A stretch of DNA of 20,485 bases from Bacteroidales bacterium. Its GTDB lineage: Bacteria > Bacteroidota > Bacteroidia > Bacteroidales > Muribaculaceae. The stretch is taken from positions 1 to 20,485 of the forward strand of contig SFGS01000059.1 of NCBI GenBank assembly GCA_004557565.1. The letters run 5' to 3'. The notes under the pieces were generated by a model, which saw nothing but the letters and a program-made list of their open reading frames with translations, searched no databases and was not told where the DNA came from. This document shows, piece by piece, positions 6,450 to 13,775 of the stretch (its first letter is position 1; the number at the start of each line of letters is the position of its first letter). The translations under genes and the position numbers were made by a program.

Positions 6450-7943
6450 TTATCGGAAGAATCTGCCCACTACTGGCAACTTCTGGAACATTTCGCCCAT
6501 GTGCTCGCGGCGGAACATTACCACGAAGAACACCATCATCAGCACGCAGCGATACACCGTGTCGAGCACGGCGGTGCCGAACGGATGCCACAGCATGGCG
6601 ACAAACAGCATGGCGGCGAGGCCAGTGTAGATGCCTATGTCTTTCATCGGGTAGGCAATCGGGTAATGCTTCTGCCCCACGAAGTAACTAATCACCATGG
6701 CGGTGCCATAGCCAGCGAATCCGCCCCACGCGCAAGCCATATAGCCATACTTGGGCACGAAGATGAAGTTGATGGCAAAAAGCACGGCGCAACCCACAAA
6801 CGAGAACACTGCGCCCCAGATGGTTTTGTCGATGAGTTTATACCAGAATGAGAGGTTGAAATACACACCCATCATGATTTCTGCCGCCATCACAATAGGC
6901 ACCACCTTCAAGCCCTCCCAGTAGTCGGGGGCGATGATGTGCTTGAGCACGTCGATGCCGGCAATCACTGCCAGGAATGCGAAAAGGGTGAACATGATGA
7001 AGTATTTCATCGCCTTGGCGTAGGTGTCTTTGTTGTCCTTGTCCTTGCTCTTGCCAAACACAAACGGCTCGTAGGCGTAGCGGAACGCTTGAGTGATCAG
7101 TGCCATAATCATTGCCACCTTCACAGCCGCGCCGTAGATGCCCAGTTGCTTCTGCTGGTCGGCAGCCTCGTAGATGATGGGGAACAAAATCTTGTCGGCG
7201 GCTTGGTTGAGAATGCCGGCGATACCGAGCACCAGAATGGGCCAACTGTAGCCCAACATGCGCTTGAGCAATGCCCAGTCGAAGCGCCACTTGATGCAGA
7301 GCAGTTCTTTCCAGAAGAGGAAAGTGATGGCGCCTGTGGTCACGAGGTTGATGTAGAACACATAGCCCACATTGAGCGTGAAGTGGTCGTCGTAGATACC
7401 GAAAAGGTTGCACTTCATGGCTGGCAATATCAGGAAATAGAGCAGATTGAGCAGAATATTGATAAAAATAAACGCCAATTTCAGCCCTGCGAACTTGATA
7501 GGCTGCTTTTTATAGCGGAGATAGGCAAACGGAATGGCTTGGAATGCGTCGAGTGCCACAATAATAGCCATCGACACCACCCACGACTGATGATCCGCAT
7601 AGCCGAGGGCTGATGAGATGCTGGGCAGGAAGCCCACAACGGCAGCCACAAACATCAGTGCCGTGGCCCCCACCGACACCAGCGTGGTGCTATACACCTT
7701 TTCGGCATCCTCGTCGGCTTTGTTGGCGAAGCGGAAGAATGTGGTTTCCATACCATAGGTGAGAATCACCAGCAGCAGCGCAGTCCATGCGTAGAGGTTG
7801 GTGATCACGCCATAGCCACCAGAGGCGGCAGAGAGTGTGGCGGTGTAGAGTGGCACGAGCAGATAATTGAGGAAACGCCCAAAAATGCTGCTCACACCGT
7901 ATATCGCAGTGTCTTTTGCAAGAGATTTTAAATTAGTAGCCAC
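6450..7943 (-). CDS. Polysaccharide flippase of the Wzx/PST (MOP) family
   Basis: The 497-residue inner-membrane protein has about a dozen to fourteen hydrophobic segments. The N-terminal region, DTAIYGVSSIFGRFLNYLLVPLYT, is characteristic of oligosaccharide-flippase proteins. A matching second half begins around LGYSWPILVLGIAGILNQAADKIL. The family moves undecaprenyl-linked glycans across the inner membrane; the substrate here is unknown. The gene follows ruvB by 65 bases without an evident terminator and precedes the GH25 gene by 46 bases. Co-transcription with both is therefore likely. Nearby glycan genes are few (manC faces it from the other side), so this is not a full O-antigen or capsule cluster. 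Confidence 0.9.
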   Translation of the reverse strand: MATNLKSLAKDTAIYGVSSIFGRFLNYLLVPLYTATLSAASGGYGVITNLYAWTALLLVILTYGMETTFFRFANKADEDAEKVYSTTLVSVGATALMFVAAVVGFLPSISSALGYADHQSWVVSMAIIVALDAFQAIPFAYLRYKKQPIKFAGLKLAFIFINILLNLLYFLILPAMKCNLFGIYDDHFTLNVGYVFYINLVTTGAITFLFWKELLCIKWRFDWALLKRMLGYSWPILVLGIAGILNQAADKILFPIIYEAADQQKQLGIYGAAVKVAMIMALITQAFRYAYEPFVFGKSKDKDNKDTYAKAMKYFIMFTLFAFLAVIAGIDVLKHIIAPDYWEGLKVVPIVMAAEIMMGVYFNLSFWYKLIDKTIWGAVFSFVGCAVLFAINFIFVPKYGYMACAWGGFAGYGTAMVISYFVGQKHYPIAYPMKDIGIYTGLAAMLFVAMLWHPFGTAVLDTVYRCVLMMVFFVVMFRREHMGEMFQKLPVVGRFFR

Positions 7944-8008
7944 AGTGATAGTGTTTTTTAAAATTCTATATATGTATATATTTAATTCGTGTGAATGTAA
8001 TCTACATT

Positions 8009-9034
8009 TTAGTCGAAGATGTTGCCCTGCTCGGCAATGCGGTGTCGCTTCAGATGCTTGTAGGCGAGTTCGGTCACTTCGCGTCCACGAGGGGTGCGGT
8101 TGATGAAGCCCTCTTTCACAAGATATGGCTCATACACTTCCTCGATGGTGCCGGGGTCTTCGCTCATCGACATGGCAATGGTGTTGAGCCCAACGGGACC
8201 GCCCTTAAACTTGTCGATGATGGTGAGCAAAATTTTATTGTCGATTTCGTCGAGTCCGTATTTGTCGATGTTCAGTGCCTCAAGCGCATAGCGGGCAATG
8301 GTGGTGTCGATTTTACCGGAGCCTTTCACTTGGGCGAAGTCGCGCACACGGCGCAGGAGCGAGTTGGCGATACGTGGAGTGCCACGGCTTCGGAGCGATA
8401 TTTCAAGTGCAGCCTCGTCGGTGATGGGCACGTTGAGCAGTCGAGCCGAACGCTTCACAATCTGCTCCAGCACCTCGTGGCTGTAGTATTCCAAGTGGCA
8501 GTTGATGCCGAAGCGCGCACGCAGTGGCGAGGTGAGCAAGCCGCTGCGAGTGGTGGCACCAATGAGCGTGAATGGCGCAAGCGAGAGTTGCACCGAGCGT
8601 GCGCCCGGTCCCTTGTCGATCATGATGTCGATGCGATAGTCTTCCATCGCCGAATAGAGGTATTCCTCCACCACAGGGCTCAGACGGTGAATTTCGTCGA
8701 TAAACAGCACATCGTTTTCCTCCAGCGAGGTGAGCAAACCAGCCAAATCGCCCGGCTTATCGAGCACAGGGCCAGAGGTGACCTTGAAGCCCACGCCCAG
8801 TTCGTTGGCGATGATGTTGCTGAGCGTGGTTTTACCCAACCCCGGAGGGCCATAGAAAAGAGTGTGGTCGAGCGCTTCGCCACGCATACGTGCGGCTGCG
8901 ACAAACACGCGCAGATTTTCCAGAATCTTATCCTGACCTGAAAAATCCTCAAATCGCACCGGTCGCAGAGCCTTTTCCACATCTTGGTCGCTGCGAATAC
9001 GCTCCTTTCTTATGTCAAATTCTTCTTCCATCAT
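8009..9034 (-). CDS. ruvB: Holliday junction branch-migration ATPase RuvB
   Basis: Hexameric AAA+ motor that with RuvA drives branch migration of Holliday junctions before RuvC cleavage. The 341-residue product has normal length. It shows Walker A GPPGLGKTT (62-70), Walker B LFIDEIH (110-116), sensor I GATTR (159-163) and arginine-finger region SPLRARFG (169-176). The winged-helix C-terminal domain includes DKFKGGPVGLNTIA and ends FINRTPRGREVTELAYKHL. The start is one of two adjacent ATGs (9034 or 9031). TAAATTTG at 9045-9052 could be a -7 box, which would leave a leader of only a few bases. A deacetylase with its own terminator lies upstream, so ruvB is probably the first gene of the ruvB-flippase-GH25 unit. 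Confidence 0.97.
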   Translation of the reverse strand: MMEEEFDIRKERIRSDQDVEKALRPVRFEDFSGQDKILENLRVFVAAARMRGEALDHTLFYGPPGLGKTTLSNIIANELGVGFKVTSGPVLDKPGDLAGLLTSLEENDVLFIDEIHRLSPVVEEYLYSAMEDYRIDIMIDKGPGARSVQLSLAPFTLIGATTRSGLLTSPLRARFGINCHLEYYSHEVLEQIVKRSARLLNVPITDEAALEISLRSRGTPRIANSLLRRVRDFAQVKGSGKIDTTIARYALEALNIDKYGLDEIDNKILLTIIDKFKGGPVGLNTIAMSMSEDPGTIEEVYEPYLVKEGFINRTPRGREVTELAYKHLKRHRIAEQGNIFD

Positions 9035-9106
9035 ATTTAAAAAGCAAATTTACAAAAAAATCCTTGCTCCCTCCTTCCTTATCCCATTTTTCTTTTCCCC
9101 ACCCAT

Positions 9107-9136
9107 AAAAAAAACTGATGCTGTGGGCATCAGTTT
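9107..9136 (-). terminator. Terminator of the polysaccharide deacetylase gene
   Basis: On the minus strand AAACTGATGC (9127-9136) pairs perfectly with GCATCAGTTT (9112-9121) around a short loop and is followed by eight T. Confidence 0.88.
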
Positions 9137-9153
9137 CCTTTATTATCCATTTC

Positions 9154-9177
9154 GCGCGTGTGCTATAGCACGCGTGC
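9154..9177. repeat. CTATAG-centred palindrome after the deacetylase gene
   Basis: A 24-base stem symmetric about CTATAG, with core GTGCTATAGCAC perfect and two G-T pairs further out. It begins 5 bases from the deacetylase stop codon and precedes that gene's terminator. Confidence 0.7.
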
Positions 9178-9181
9178 CATT

Positions 9182-10480
9182 TTATTGATGGGTGATGGTG
9201 TCGTGCTTTGCCTTGGGGTGCGAGGGTGTGTGGTGGGCAGGGGTTTTGCTCTCCACATGACTGTGTGCCGCTGGCTTCACGGCTGCCGCTGGCTTGGTGG
9301 CTGGTGCCGTTTTGGTGGTGGCTGGCTTTGCCGTGGCAGGTGCTGCGGTGGTGGCTGGCTTTGCTGCCACTGGTGCGGCTGAATCGGTTTTCACCGTCTT
9401 TTTCTCCATCTTGGCTGGCTTTTCAGCCTTAACTGGCGCAGGTGCAGCGTTGCCGCTCTTTCTGAGCGCTTCGAGGCGGGCTTTCTTCTTCGCTCCGCCG
9501 TGCCAACATTGATAGTCCACGCTATTGAGCACGCCAAACTCGTAGCCATGCTGCTTGAAGTAGCGGATAATTTGTGGCAATGCCGTGACGGTGGTGCGCT
9601 TTGCGCCGGTGTCGTGCATCAAAAGGCACTGAATGTTGTGTCGCGAGCCACAAGCCGAGCGCACGAGTCGGTCGGCAGCAATGTTGTTGCCTCGCGCATC
9701 GCCCGAATCAAGGTTCCAGTCCACAAACTGATAGCCGCTGTCGAGCAAAGCCACGCACAGGCGGTCCATAAATTTAGGGTCGGAATTGTATTTGCGGTAA
9801 ATTGAGTTACTGCTACCGCCGGGGAAACGCATGATGCGCGCACGCTTGCCGGTGTATTTCTCAATCAAGTCGTTGAGTTTGTTGAGGTCGGCAAAGTAGG
9901 AGTCGATGCTTTTATAGATTTTGAAATTGTGCGAATAGGTGTGGATTGCCACCTCATGGCCGTCTTTAGCAATGGCTGCCATGCGGTTGAGGTAGGGGGT
10001 GAACTGGGCAGTAACGAAGAATGTGGCTTTCACTCTCTCTTGGCGCAGAATGTTCAATATCTGGTCGGTGCACACCGATGGGCCGTCGTCGAAAGTGAGA
10101 TATACGATTTTCTCGTGTTTGCCCACCACACGGAGTTGTTCGGTCACGGTGGTCACATTGTGGGCAGAGTCGTTCACCGAATAGGTCACCTCGTAGATGC
10201 CCTGTCGGTTCCAGTTCACCTTCGAAGCGTCGATGGTGAGTTTTGCCTCGCCCGAATTGTCGGAATATTTCACGCCACGCGTCAGGAAGGTGGAGTCGTG
10301 AGGCTCGCCCTCCACAATCATCATTGGTCCACGAGTGGTGAGTGTGGGCGCAATAGTGTCGTCGGGGGTGGAGTCGAATATCGACGCTCCCGCTTTATTA
10401 GTGCACGATATGGTGGTGGCAGCGATTGTGGCTAACGTAATTACGAATGCGGCTTTTCGCCAAGATTGAAACAAATTCAC
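9182..10480 (-). CDS. NodB-type polysaccharide deacetylase lipoprotein
   Basis: Probably removes acetyl groups from N-acetylated sugars, such as peptidoglycan or another surface glycan, outside the inner membrane. The 432-residue product has a signal sequence ending TTISC (lipidation Cys about 26). An Ig-like beta domain follows (about 42-118, DTIAPTLTTRGP...GIYEVTYSVND), then the NodB domain (about 124-320). All five motifs are visible: TFDDGPS (metal D131/D132), HTYSH (H180, H184), RFPGG (218-222), DWNLDSGD (254-261) and LMHD (287-290). From about 335 to the end there is a low-complexity Lys/Ala/Pro/Thr tail with repeated AKPATT-like units and a His-rich end. It has its own promoter and terminator and precedes ruvB by 147 bases. 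Confidence 0.9.
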   Translation of the reverse strand: MNLFQSWRKAAFVITLATIAATTISCTNKAGASIFDSTPDDTIAPTLTTRGPMMIVEGEPHDSTFLTRGVKYSDNSGEAKLTIDASKVNWNRQGIYEVTYSVNDSAHNVTTVTEQLRVVGKHEKIVYLTFDDGPSVCTDQILNILRQERVKATFFVTAQFTPYLNRMAAIAKDGHEVAIHTYSHNFKIYKSIDSYFADLNKLNDLIEKYTGKRARIMRFPGGSSNSIYRKYNSDPKFMDRLCVALLDSGYQFVDWNLDSGDARGNNIAADRLVRSACGSRHNIQCLLMHDTGAKRTTVTALPQIIRYFKQHGYEFGVLNSVDYQCWHGGAKKKARLEALRKSGNAAPAPVKAEKPAKMEKKTVKTDSAAPVAAKPATTAAPATAKPATTKTAPATKPAAAVKPAAHSHVESKTPAHHTPSHPKAKHDTITHQ

Positions 10481-10599
10481 TTTACTAATGTTTTTTATGT
10501 GTGCGTGGATTTTACGGAAAATTGGGTAAAACCTTTGTACAATACTATTTTAAATATCAAACCCCGATGACTCGGTGCGAACTTCTTTAAATTGAACTA

Positions 10600-10632
10600 C
10601 AAAGTTACGAAAAAATCCAAGAATTATAACAA
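10600..10632 (-). promoter_or_regulatory. Promoter of the polysaccharide deacetylase gene
   Basis: On the minus strand TTG (10630-10632), 22 bases, then TAACTTTG (10600-10607). The start site near 10596 implies a leader of about 115 nt before the ATG at 10480. Confidence 0.6.
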
Positions 10633-10700
10633 GAAAATCAGAACATTAGGCACTTTTTAACATATCACCTCCACAGTGCCCCACACAGGCACTTTTCGGC

Positions 10701-11305
10701 TCAGTGGAAAAGTCTTGGGGATAGATTATGCATTGTTGCCGAATCGTGAATGTAATCAAAAAAAACAAAAACATAAAAAACAGCCTTGGAGCAACGTGGA
10801 ATGCTTCGCATTTGGCGGTGCAACTGTGCGCTTTGCGTCATTGGAAACGAGTTTCCATGCCGCCCACCACACAATCCCTCCGCCACCCTCTTACGAGGGG
10901 CCACCACATTGCCCCAAGGATAAAAACCGCTCGCCGTTTCACGGCAAAAAACCCATGATGACAAAATGATTTCTTGAAAAGAGGTTGTATCTCCCAAAAA
11001 CGATTTTGCATGGTAGGGACGCGATACTTCGCGTCCGCATCAAATGACTGATATTCAATATAATATTACAATTATAGGCGGACCTACCAGGTTTGGTTTT
11101 TCGCCGAAGGCGAGCGGTTTTTATCCTTCTGTCGATGCCACCGCCCTCGCTGGAGAGGGCGACGTTAGGGGTGTGGTGCGGCTGATTCAAGCATCTGCTT
11201 GAAATCAGACATACCGCAACACTAACGACAGGTGCGAAGCACTGGCATCGCCAAAAGGCTGTTTTGTATGTTTTTGTTTCTGTGCCCCCAGTATTTATCC
11301 ACTGA
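10701..11305. mobile_element. Complete composite palindromic element with terminal inverted repeats
   Basis: The termini are TCAGTGGAAAAGTCTTGGGG (10701-10720) and CCCCAGTATTTATCCACTGA (11286-11305), near-perfect inverted repeats. In order inside: module B on the minus strand (10784-10919, 136 bases), a GCCGTTTCACGGC hairpin, module A (11012-11088), a CGCCGAAGGCG hairpin, and module C (11125-11258, 134 bases). Module C's outer arms are CCTTCTGTCGATGCCA and TGGCATCGCCAAAAGG, with an inner CTGATTCAAGC / GCTTGAAATCAG stem. Runs like AAAAACATAAAAAACAG mark the outer side of both B and C. It starts about 220 bases before the deacetylase start and ends 13 bases from the stop of the gene at 11319. 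No target duplication is obvious. I infer a non-autonomous element; the mobilising enzyme is not in the window. Confidence 0.75.
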
Positions 11306-11318
11306 ACCCATTTTTCGC

Positions 11319-11621
11319 TCACCCAAACAGTAGCATGGCGATGACGAGCACCACGAGCGCCACCACGGCAAACGCCACCGTGCCCACGCCCTTTTCTTGC
11401 TCCTTCTCGGCAGGGTGGCGTGGCAGGCGCGACTCGTCGAACTCTGACAACTGCTCCAAATACTCCATTTTGGCGTTGGCAAGTTCCTGCTCACGGCGCA
11501 TTTCCTCGTCGCGGCGTGCCTGCTCGCCCTTGGGGTCGAGAATGCAGTCGAAATACTCCTGCCCCGGTGCCAATCGCTGCACAGGGTCGGTGCGTTGCTG
11601 TTTCTTACGATACTCCTTCAT
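11319..11621 (-). CDS. Small tail-anchored hypothetical protein
   Basis: The 100-residue product begins MKEYRKKQQRTDPVQRLAPG. It continues with a charged helical stretch (about 28-62, KGEQARRDEEMRREQELANAKMEYLEQL) and ends in one strong membrane helix (79-100, VGTVAFAVVALVVLVIAMLLFG) reaching the C-terminus. That suggests a tail-anchored cytoplasmic protein. An in-frame upstream start at 11708 would add 29 residues. It is rejected because TAACTTTG (11627-11634), a -7 promoter box, lies within that extension and only 5 bases before the ATG. I recognise no family. The composite element ends 13 bases past its stop codon. Confidence 0.65.
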   Translation of the reverse strand: MKEYRKKQQRTDPVQRLAPGQEYFDCILDPKGEQARRDEEMRREQELANAKMEYLEQLSEFDESRLPRHPAEKEQEKGVGTVAFAVVALVVLVIAMLLFG

Positions 11622-11626
11622 CACCC

Positions 11627-11634
11627 CAAAGTTA
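11627..11634 (-). promoter_or_regulatory. -7 box abutting the start of the small tail-anchored gene
   Basis: On the minus strand TAACTTTG matches TAnnTTTG and is separated from the ATG by 5 bases (GGGTG). No TTG is seen at the expected -33 distance. If used, the mRNA would be nearly leaderless. Confidence 0.4.
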
Positions 11635-11732
11635 CAACTTTTCCCCCAAAACCCCACCACCCTCACCCCACTAAAAAAACACCATCCCAAGATTTTACCG
11701 CCCACCAACCCAATGCCTTTTTCTATAGAAGT

Positions 11733-11771
11733 AAGAGGTTCAATTAATAATAGAACCCTCTTGCTTTTTTG
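11733..11771 (+). terminator. Orphan terminator-like hairpin upstream of the LRR gene
   Basis: AAGAGGTTC (11733-11741) pairs with GAACCCTCTT (11753-11762) with one bulged base, followed by GCTTTTTTG. No plus-strand gene precedes it. A 10-base CTATAG-centred palindrome, TTCTATAGAA, lies just before it at 11721-11730. Confidence 0.5.
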
Positions 11772-11819
11772 TTATTTTCTGTATAAATTTGCGAAATAAT
11801 ATGTAATCTTTTAAATTTG
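11761..11819 (+). promoter_or_regulatory. Tandem overlapping promoters of the LRR gene
   Basis: P1 is TTG (11761-11763), 20 bases, TAAATTTG (11784-11791). P2 is TTTG (11788-11791), 20 bases, TAAATTTG (11812-11819). The TTTG of the P1 -7 box is thus also the -33 box of P2. P1 gives a leader of about 30 nt; P2 would start transcription within a few bases of the ATG at 11826. Confidence 0.6.
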
Positions 11820-11825
11820 CCCGTT

Positions 11826-13445
11826 ATGAGAAATAAATTGTTATTTTTACTTTGCACATTACTCGCTTGCTTTGGCTCAGCTAAAGCCGATGTTTGCATC
11901 AATTCACTCTACTTTCCTGATAGCGGATTTCGTACATGGGTACAGAAACATTTCAATAAACCAAATGGTGCTATACTTACAAAAGAGGAATTGGCTTCTG
12001 TGAAAGAAATTATTTCATGGAAGGATGGATTCTATGTAGTTGAGAACCTAAAAGGAATTGAATATTTTAGCGAACTTGAAACTTTGAGGCTTTTCAATAA
12101 TAGATACAATTTTCAAAGCTATGTGGTTAGCGTGGATTTAACTAAAAATAAAAAGTTAAAGAAATTCACATTTACTGCCGATGAATATTTTCAGGACTAT
12201 AATTCAGCTCCGGAAATCACTCACCAAGGCAGTCACTCAGCGCGTATTCCTATTTCTGGACGGGAAAAAGCGTATCTTGAAAGTGTTAATCTGAAAAATT
12301 TGCCAAATCTCGAAACTGTGGTGATTGATGAGCACCGCCTCTCTTCACTGGATTTGCGTGGATGTCCTAATTTGAAATGTGTTGAAGTCACGAATGGTGG
12401 CAATCTTACTTCTATACAACTCGACACTTGTAAAAAACTTGAGACATTTAACTGTTGTGCAAACTTCTCTATTGGGAGTTTGGATTTGTTGCTGATGCCT
12501 AATCTTAAGTCGCTCAAATGTGACTACAATAAAATCGAGAGTTTAGACTTGTCGGCTTCGCAAAACTTGGAAACACTAAGCTGTGTTTCTAATTCGCTTA
12601 CAAGGTTGGACCTTTCCAGCTGCAAAAAGTTGATAACAATTAATTGCAAAAAATGCCCTCTTACCTCTTTAGATTGTAGTCAGCTTAATTTGCTTACTAA
12701 CATTGATTTTTCAGAATGTAATCAAATGGAGGATTTTCCTAAATTACCCAAAGGAATAAAGTCAATCACCTGCGAGCGTTTTCCTCCTATTGCAAATGCA
12801 GATTTGAGTTTGTTCCCCGATTTAACCAATCTGAAAGCTCCTTATTGTGAGTTGAAAGCGTTTGACGCATCAAAATGTCGGAATTTGGTTTCGCTAAATT
12901 TATGGGGCAATCACATTGCTGCATTAGATCTTTCTGGTCTGAATCATTTAGATTATAAGAGTGTTGATATTCCACAAAAAATCACTTTAGGGGCGGAGCG
13001 GATTCCAAATAAAAGTAGTTTATGGCGATTGTATCTTCCTGAGAATGTGGATTTGGGCAAGATATATTCATACGATTATACAGATGATGTGGCACGACGC
13101 TACTATTCTCTATATACCGAATATTTTACAGGCGATGATGGAATACAGCGTCCATCGTTTGTGGCTAACCACCTTGATTTAGACAATAATTTATTCGTCT
13201 ATAACTACAAAACGAATTTGTTTTACGAAGAAGAAGGCAAGCAGAAAGAAATCCTGATGGACGTATATGTTGCTGCTAAGCAAGTGCCTTCGGGTGTGGA
13301 GGATTTGGCTGCTGAAAAGACGGTGAAGGGCGTGGTGTATTACGACTTGCAGGGGCATGAAAGTGCAGAGCCGTTCAGCGGTTTCAACATCGAAGTAACC
13401 CAGTTCACCGACGGCACCTCCCAATCAAAGAAAATCATAAAGTAA
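11826..13445 (+). CDS. Secreted leucine-rich-repeat protein with a type IX-like C-terminal sorting tail
   Basis: The 539-residue product has a signal peptide (MRNKLLFLLCTLLACFGSAKA, cut near residue 21). About residues 60-400 hold irregular leucine-rich repeats of the Bacteroidetes type, for example SLDLSASQNLETLSC, RLDLSSCKKLITINC, SLDLRGCPNLKCVEV and ALDLSGLNH. The last about 43 residues (VKGVVYYDLQGHE...FTDGTSQSKKIIK) resemble the type IX secretion C-terminal domain, with YYDLQG and a final DG..KK. LRRs usually bind proteins or glycans; the ligand is unknown. The ATG at 11826 is preferred over a TTG at 11817, which overlaps the second promoter's -7 box. The body is much more AT-rich than neighbouring genes, while the sorting tail is GC-rich like the rest of the window. 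Confidence 0.82.
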   Translation: MRNKLLFLLCTLLACFGSAKADVCINSLYFPDSGFRTWVQKHFNKPNGAILTKEELASVKEIISWKDGFYVVENLKGIEYFSELETLRLFNNRYNFQSYVVSVDLTKNKKLKKFTFTADEYFQDYNSAPEITHQGSHSARIPISGREKAYLESVNLKNLPNLETVVIDEHRLSSLDLRGCPNLKCVEVTNGGNLTSIQLDTCKKLETFNCCANFSIGSLDLLLMPNLKSLKCDYNKIESLDLSASQNLETLSCVSNSLTRLDLSSCKKLITINCKKCPLTSLDCSQLNLLTNIDFSECNQMEDFPKLPKGIKSITCERFPPIANADLSLFPDLTNLKAPYCELKAFDASKCRNLVSLNLWGNHIAALDLSGLNHLDYKSVDIPQKITLGAERIPNKSSLWRLYLPENVDLGKIYSYDYTDDVARRYYSLYTEYFTGDDGIQRPSFVANHLDLDNNLFVYNYKTNLFYEEEGKQKEILMDVYVAAKQVPSGVEDLAAEKTVKGVVYYDLQGHESAEPFSGFNIEVTQFTDGTSQSKKIIK

Positions 13446-13464
13446 CAAAAAAAATCGCCTCACA

Positions 13465-13553
13465 TGGTAAGGCCACGATAATTCGCGTCCGCACCAAACA
13501 ATTAGTATTCAATGCGTTATACTGATTGTCTGATGCGGGCGCGAAATATCCCA
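13465..13553 (+). repeat. Repeat module A, solo diverged copy
   Basis: GGTAAGGCCACGATAATTCG followed by CGTCCGCACCAAA, an ATTCAAT-containing linker and GGGCGCGAAATATCCC. It aligns along its length with 3656-3752 and with the A modules inside the composites. It is more diverged than those inside complete elements. Confidence 0.65.
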
Positions 13554-13706
13554 CTAAAAATTAGCAAGTGTACTAATGGCTGTTAGCCGTAAACGATGGT
13601 CACTTTCTGCTCGCCAACCGAGGTGTCGATTTTCTTTGTGCCCTTCACAAAATATTTGTGGCGACATCAACAAGAAGCCTAAAGCGCCTAAAAATGTTTT
13701 TCTCAT
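13554..13706 (-). pseudogene. Remnant of a secreted HMA-domain metal-binding protein
   Basis: From the ATG at 13706 a signal peptide is encoded (MRKTFLGALGFLLMSPQIF), but the frame then runs 31 nonsense residues to a stop at 13554. In the next frame the DNA reads KYFVKGTKKIDTSVGEQKVTIVYG followed by a stop at 13583. That string resembles the second half of an HMA domain, where KGVKKIDTDV..QKVTVTYD is typical of the small periplasmic heavy-metal-binding proteins of Bacteroidetes. The CxxC half and the end of the domain are missing. I infer a gene broken by an internal deletion and frameshift. It lies directly downstream of the HMA-AraC regulator, the context expected for a copper-response partner, and a repeat A copy abuts its end. 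Confidence 0.6.
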
Positions 13707-13775
13707 AATTATATACTTGCTAACTATTTTGGTTATTGCGTTTACCCCAAATCGGTCATTAGGGCTTATGGATAT

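Larger units (their letters stand above)
13446..13775. other. Intergenic region with solo repeat A and a metal-binding gene remnant
   Basis: These 330 bases hold repeat module A (13465-13553) and a degraded minus-strand gene (13554-13706). The remainder, 13707-13775, separates the remnant from the AraC stop and shows no clear site. No convincing terminator for the LRR gene was found, although module A's hairpin could act as one. Confidence 0.6.

Noticed and set aside
7991..8941. 316-residue plus-strand frame opposite ruvB
   Set aside because: The ruvB motifs on the minus strand are complete; the plus frame is a shadow.
6450..10480. A full capsule or O-antigen cluster
   Set aside because: Only a flippase and a deacetylase are present; no glycosyltransferase, polymerase or sugar-modifying genes accompany them.
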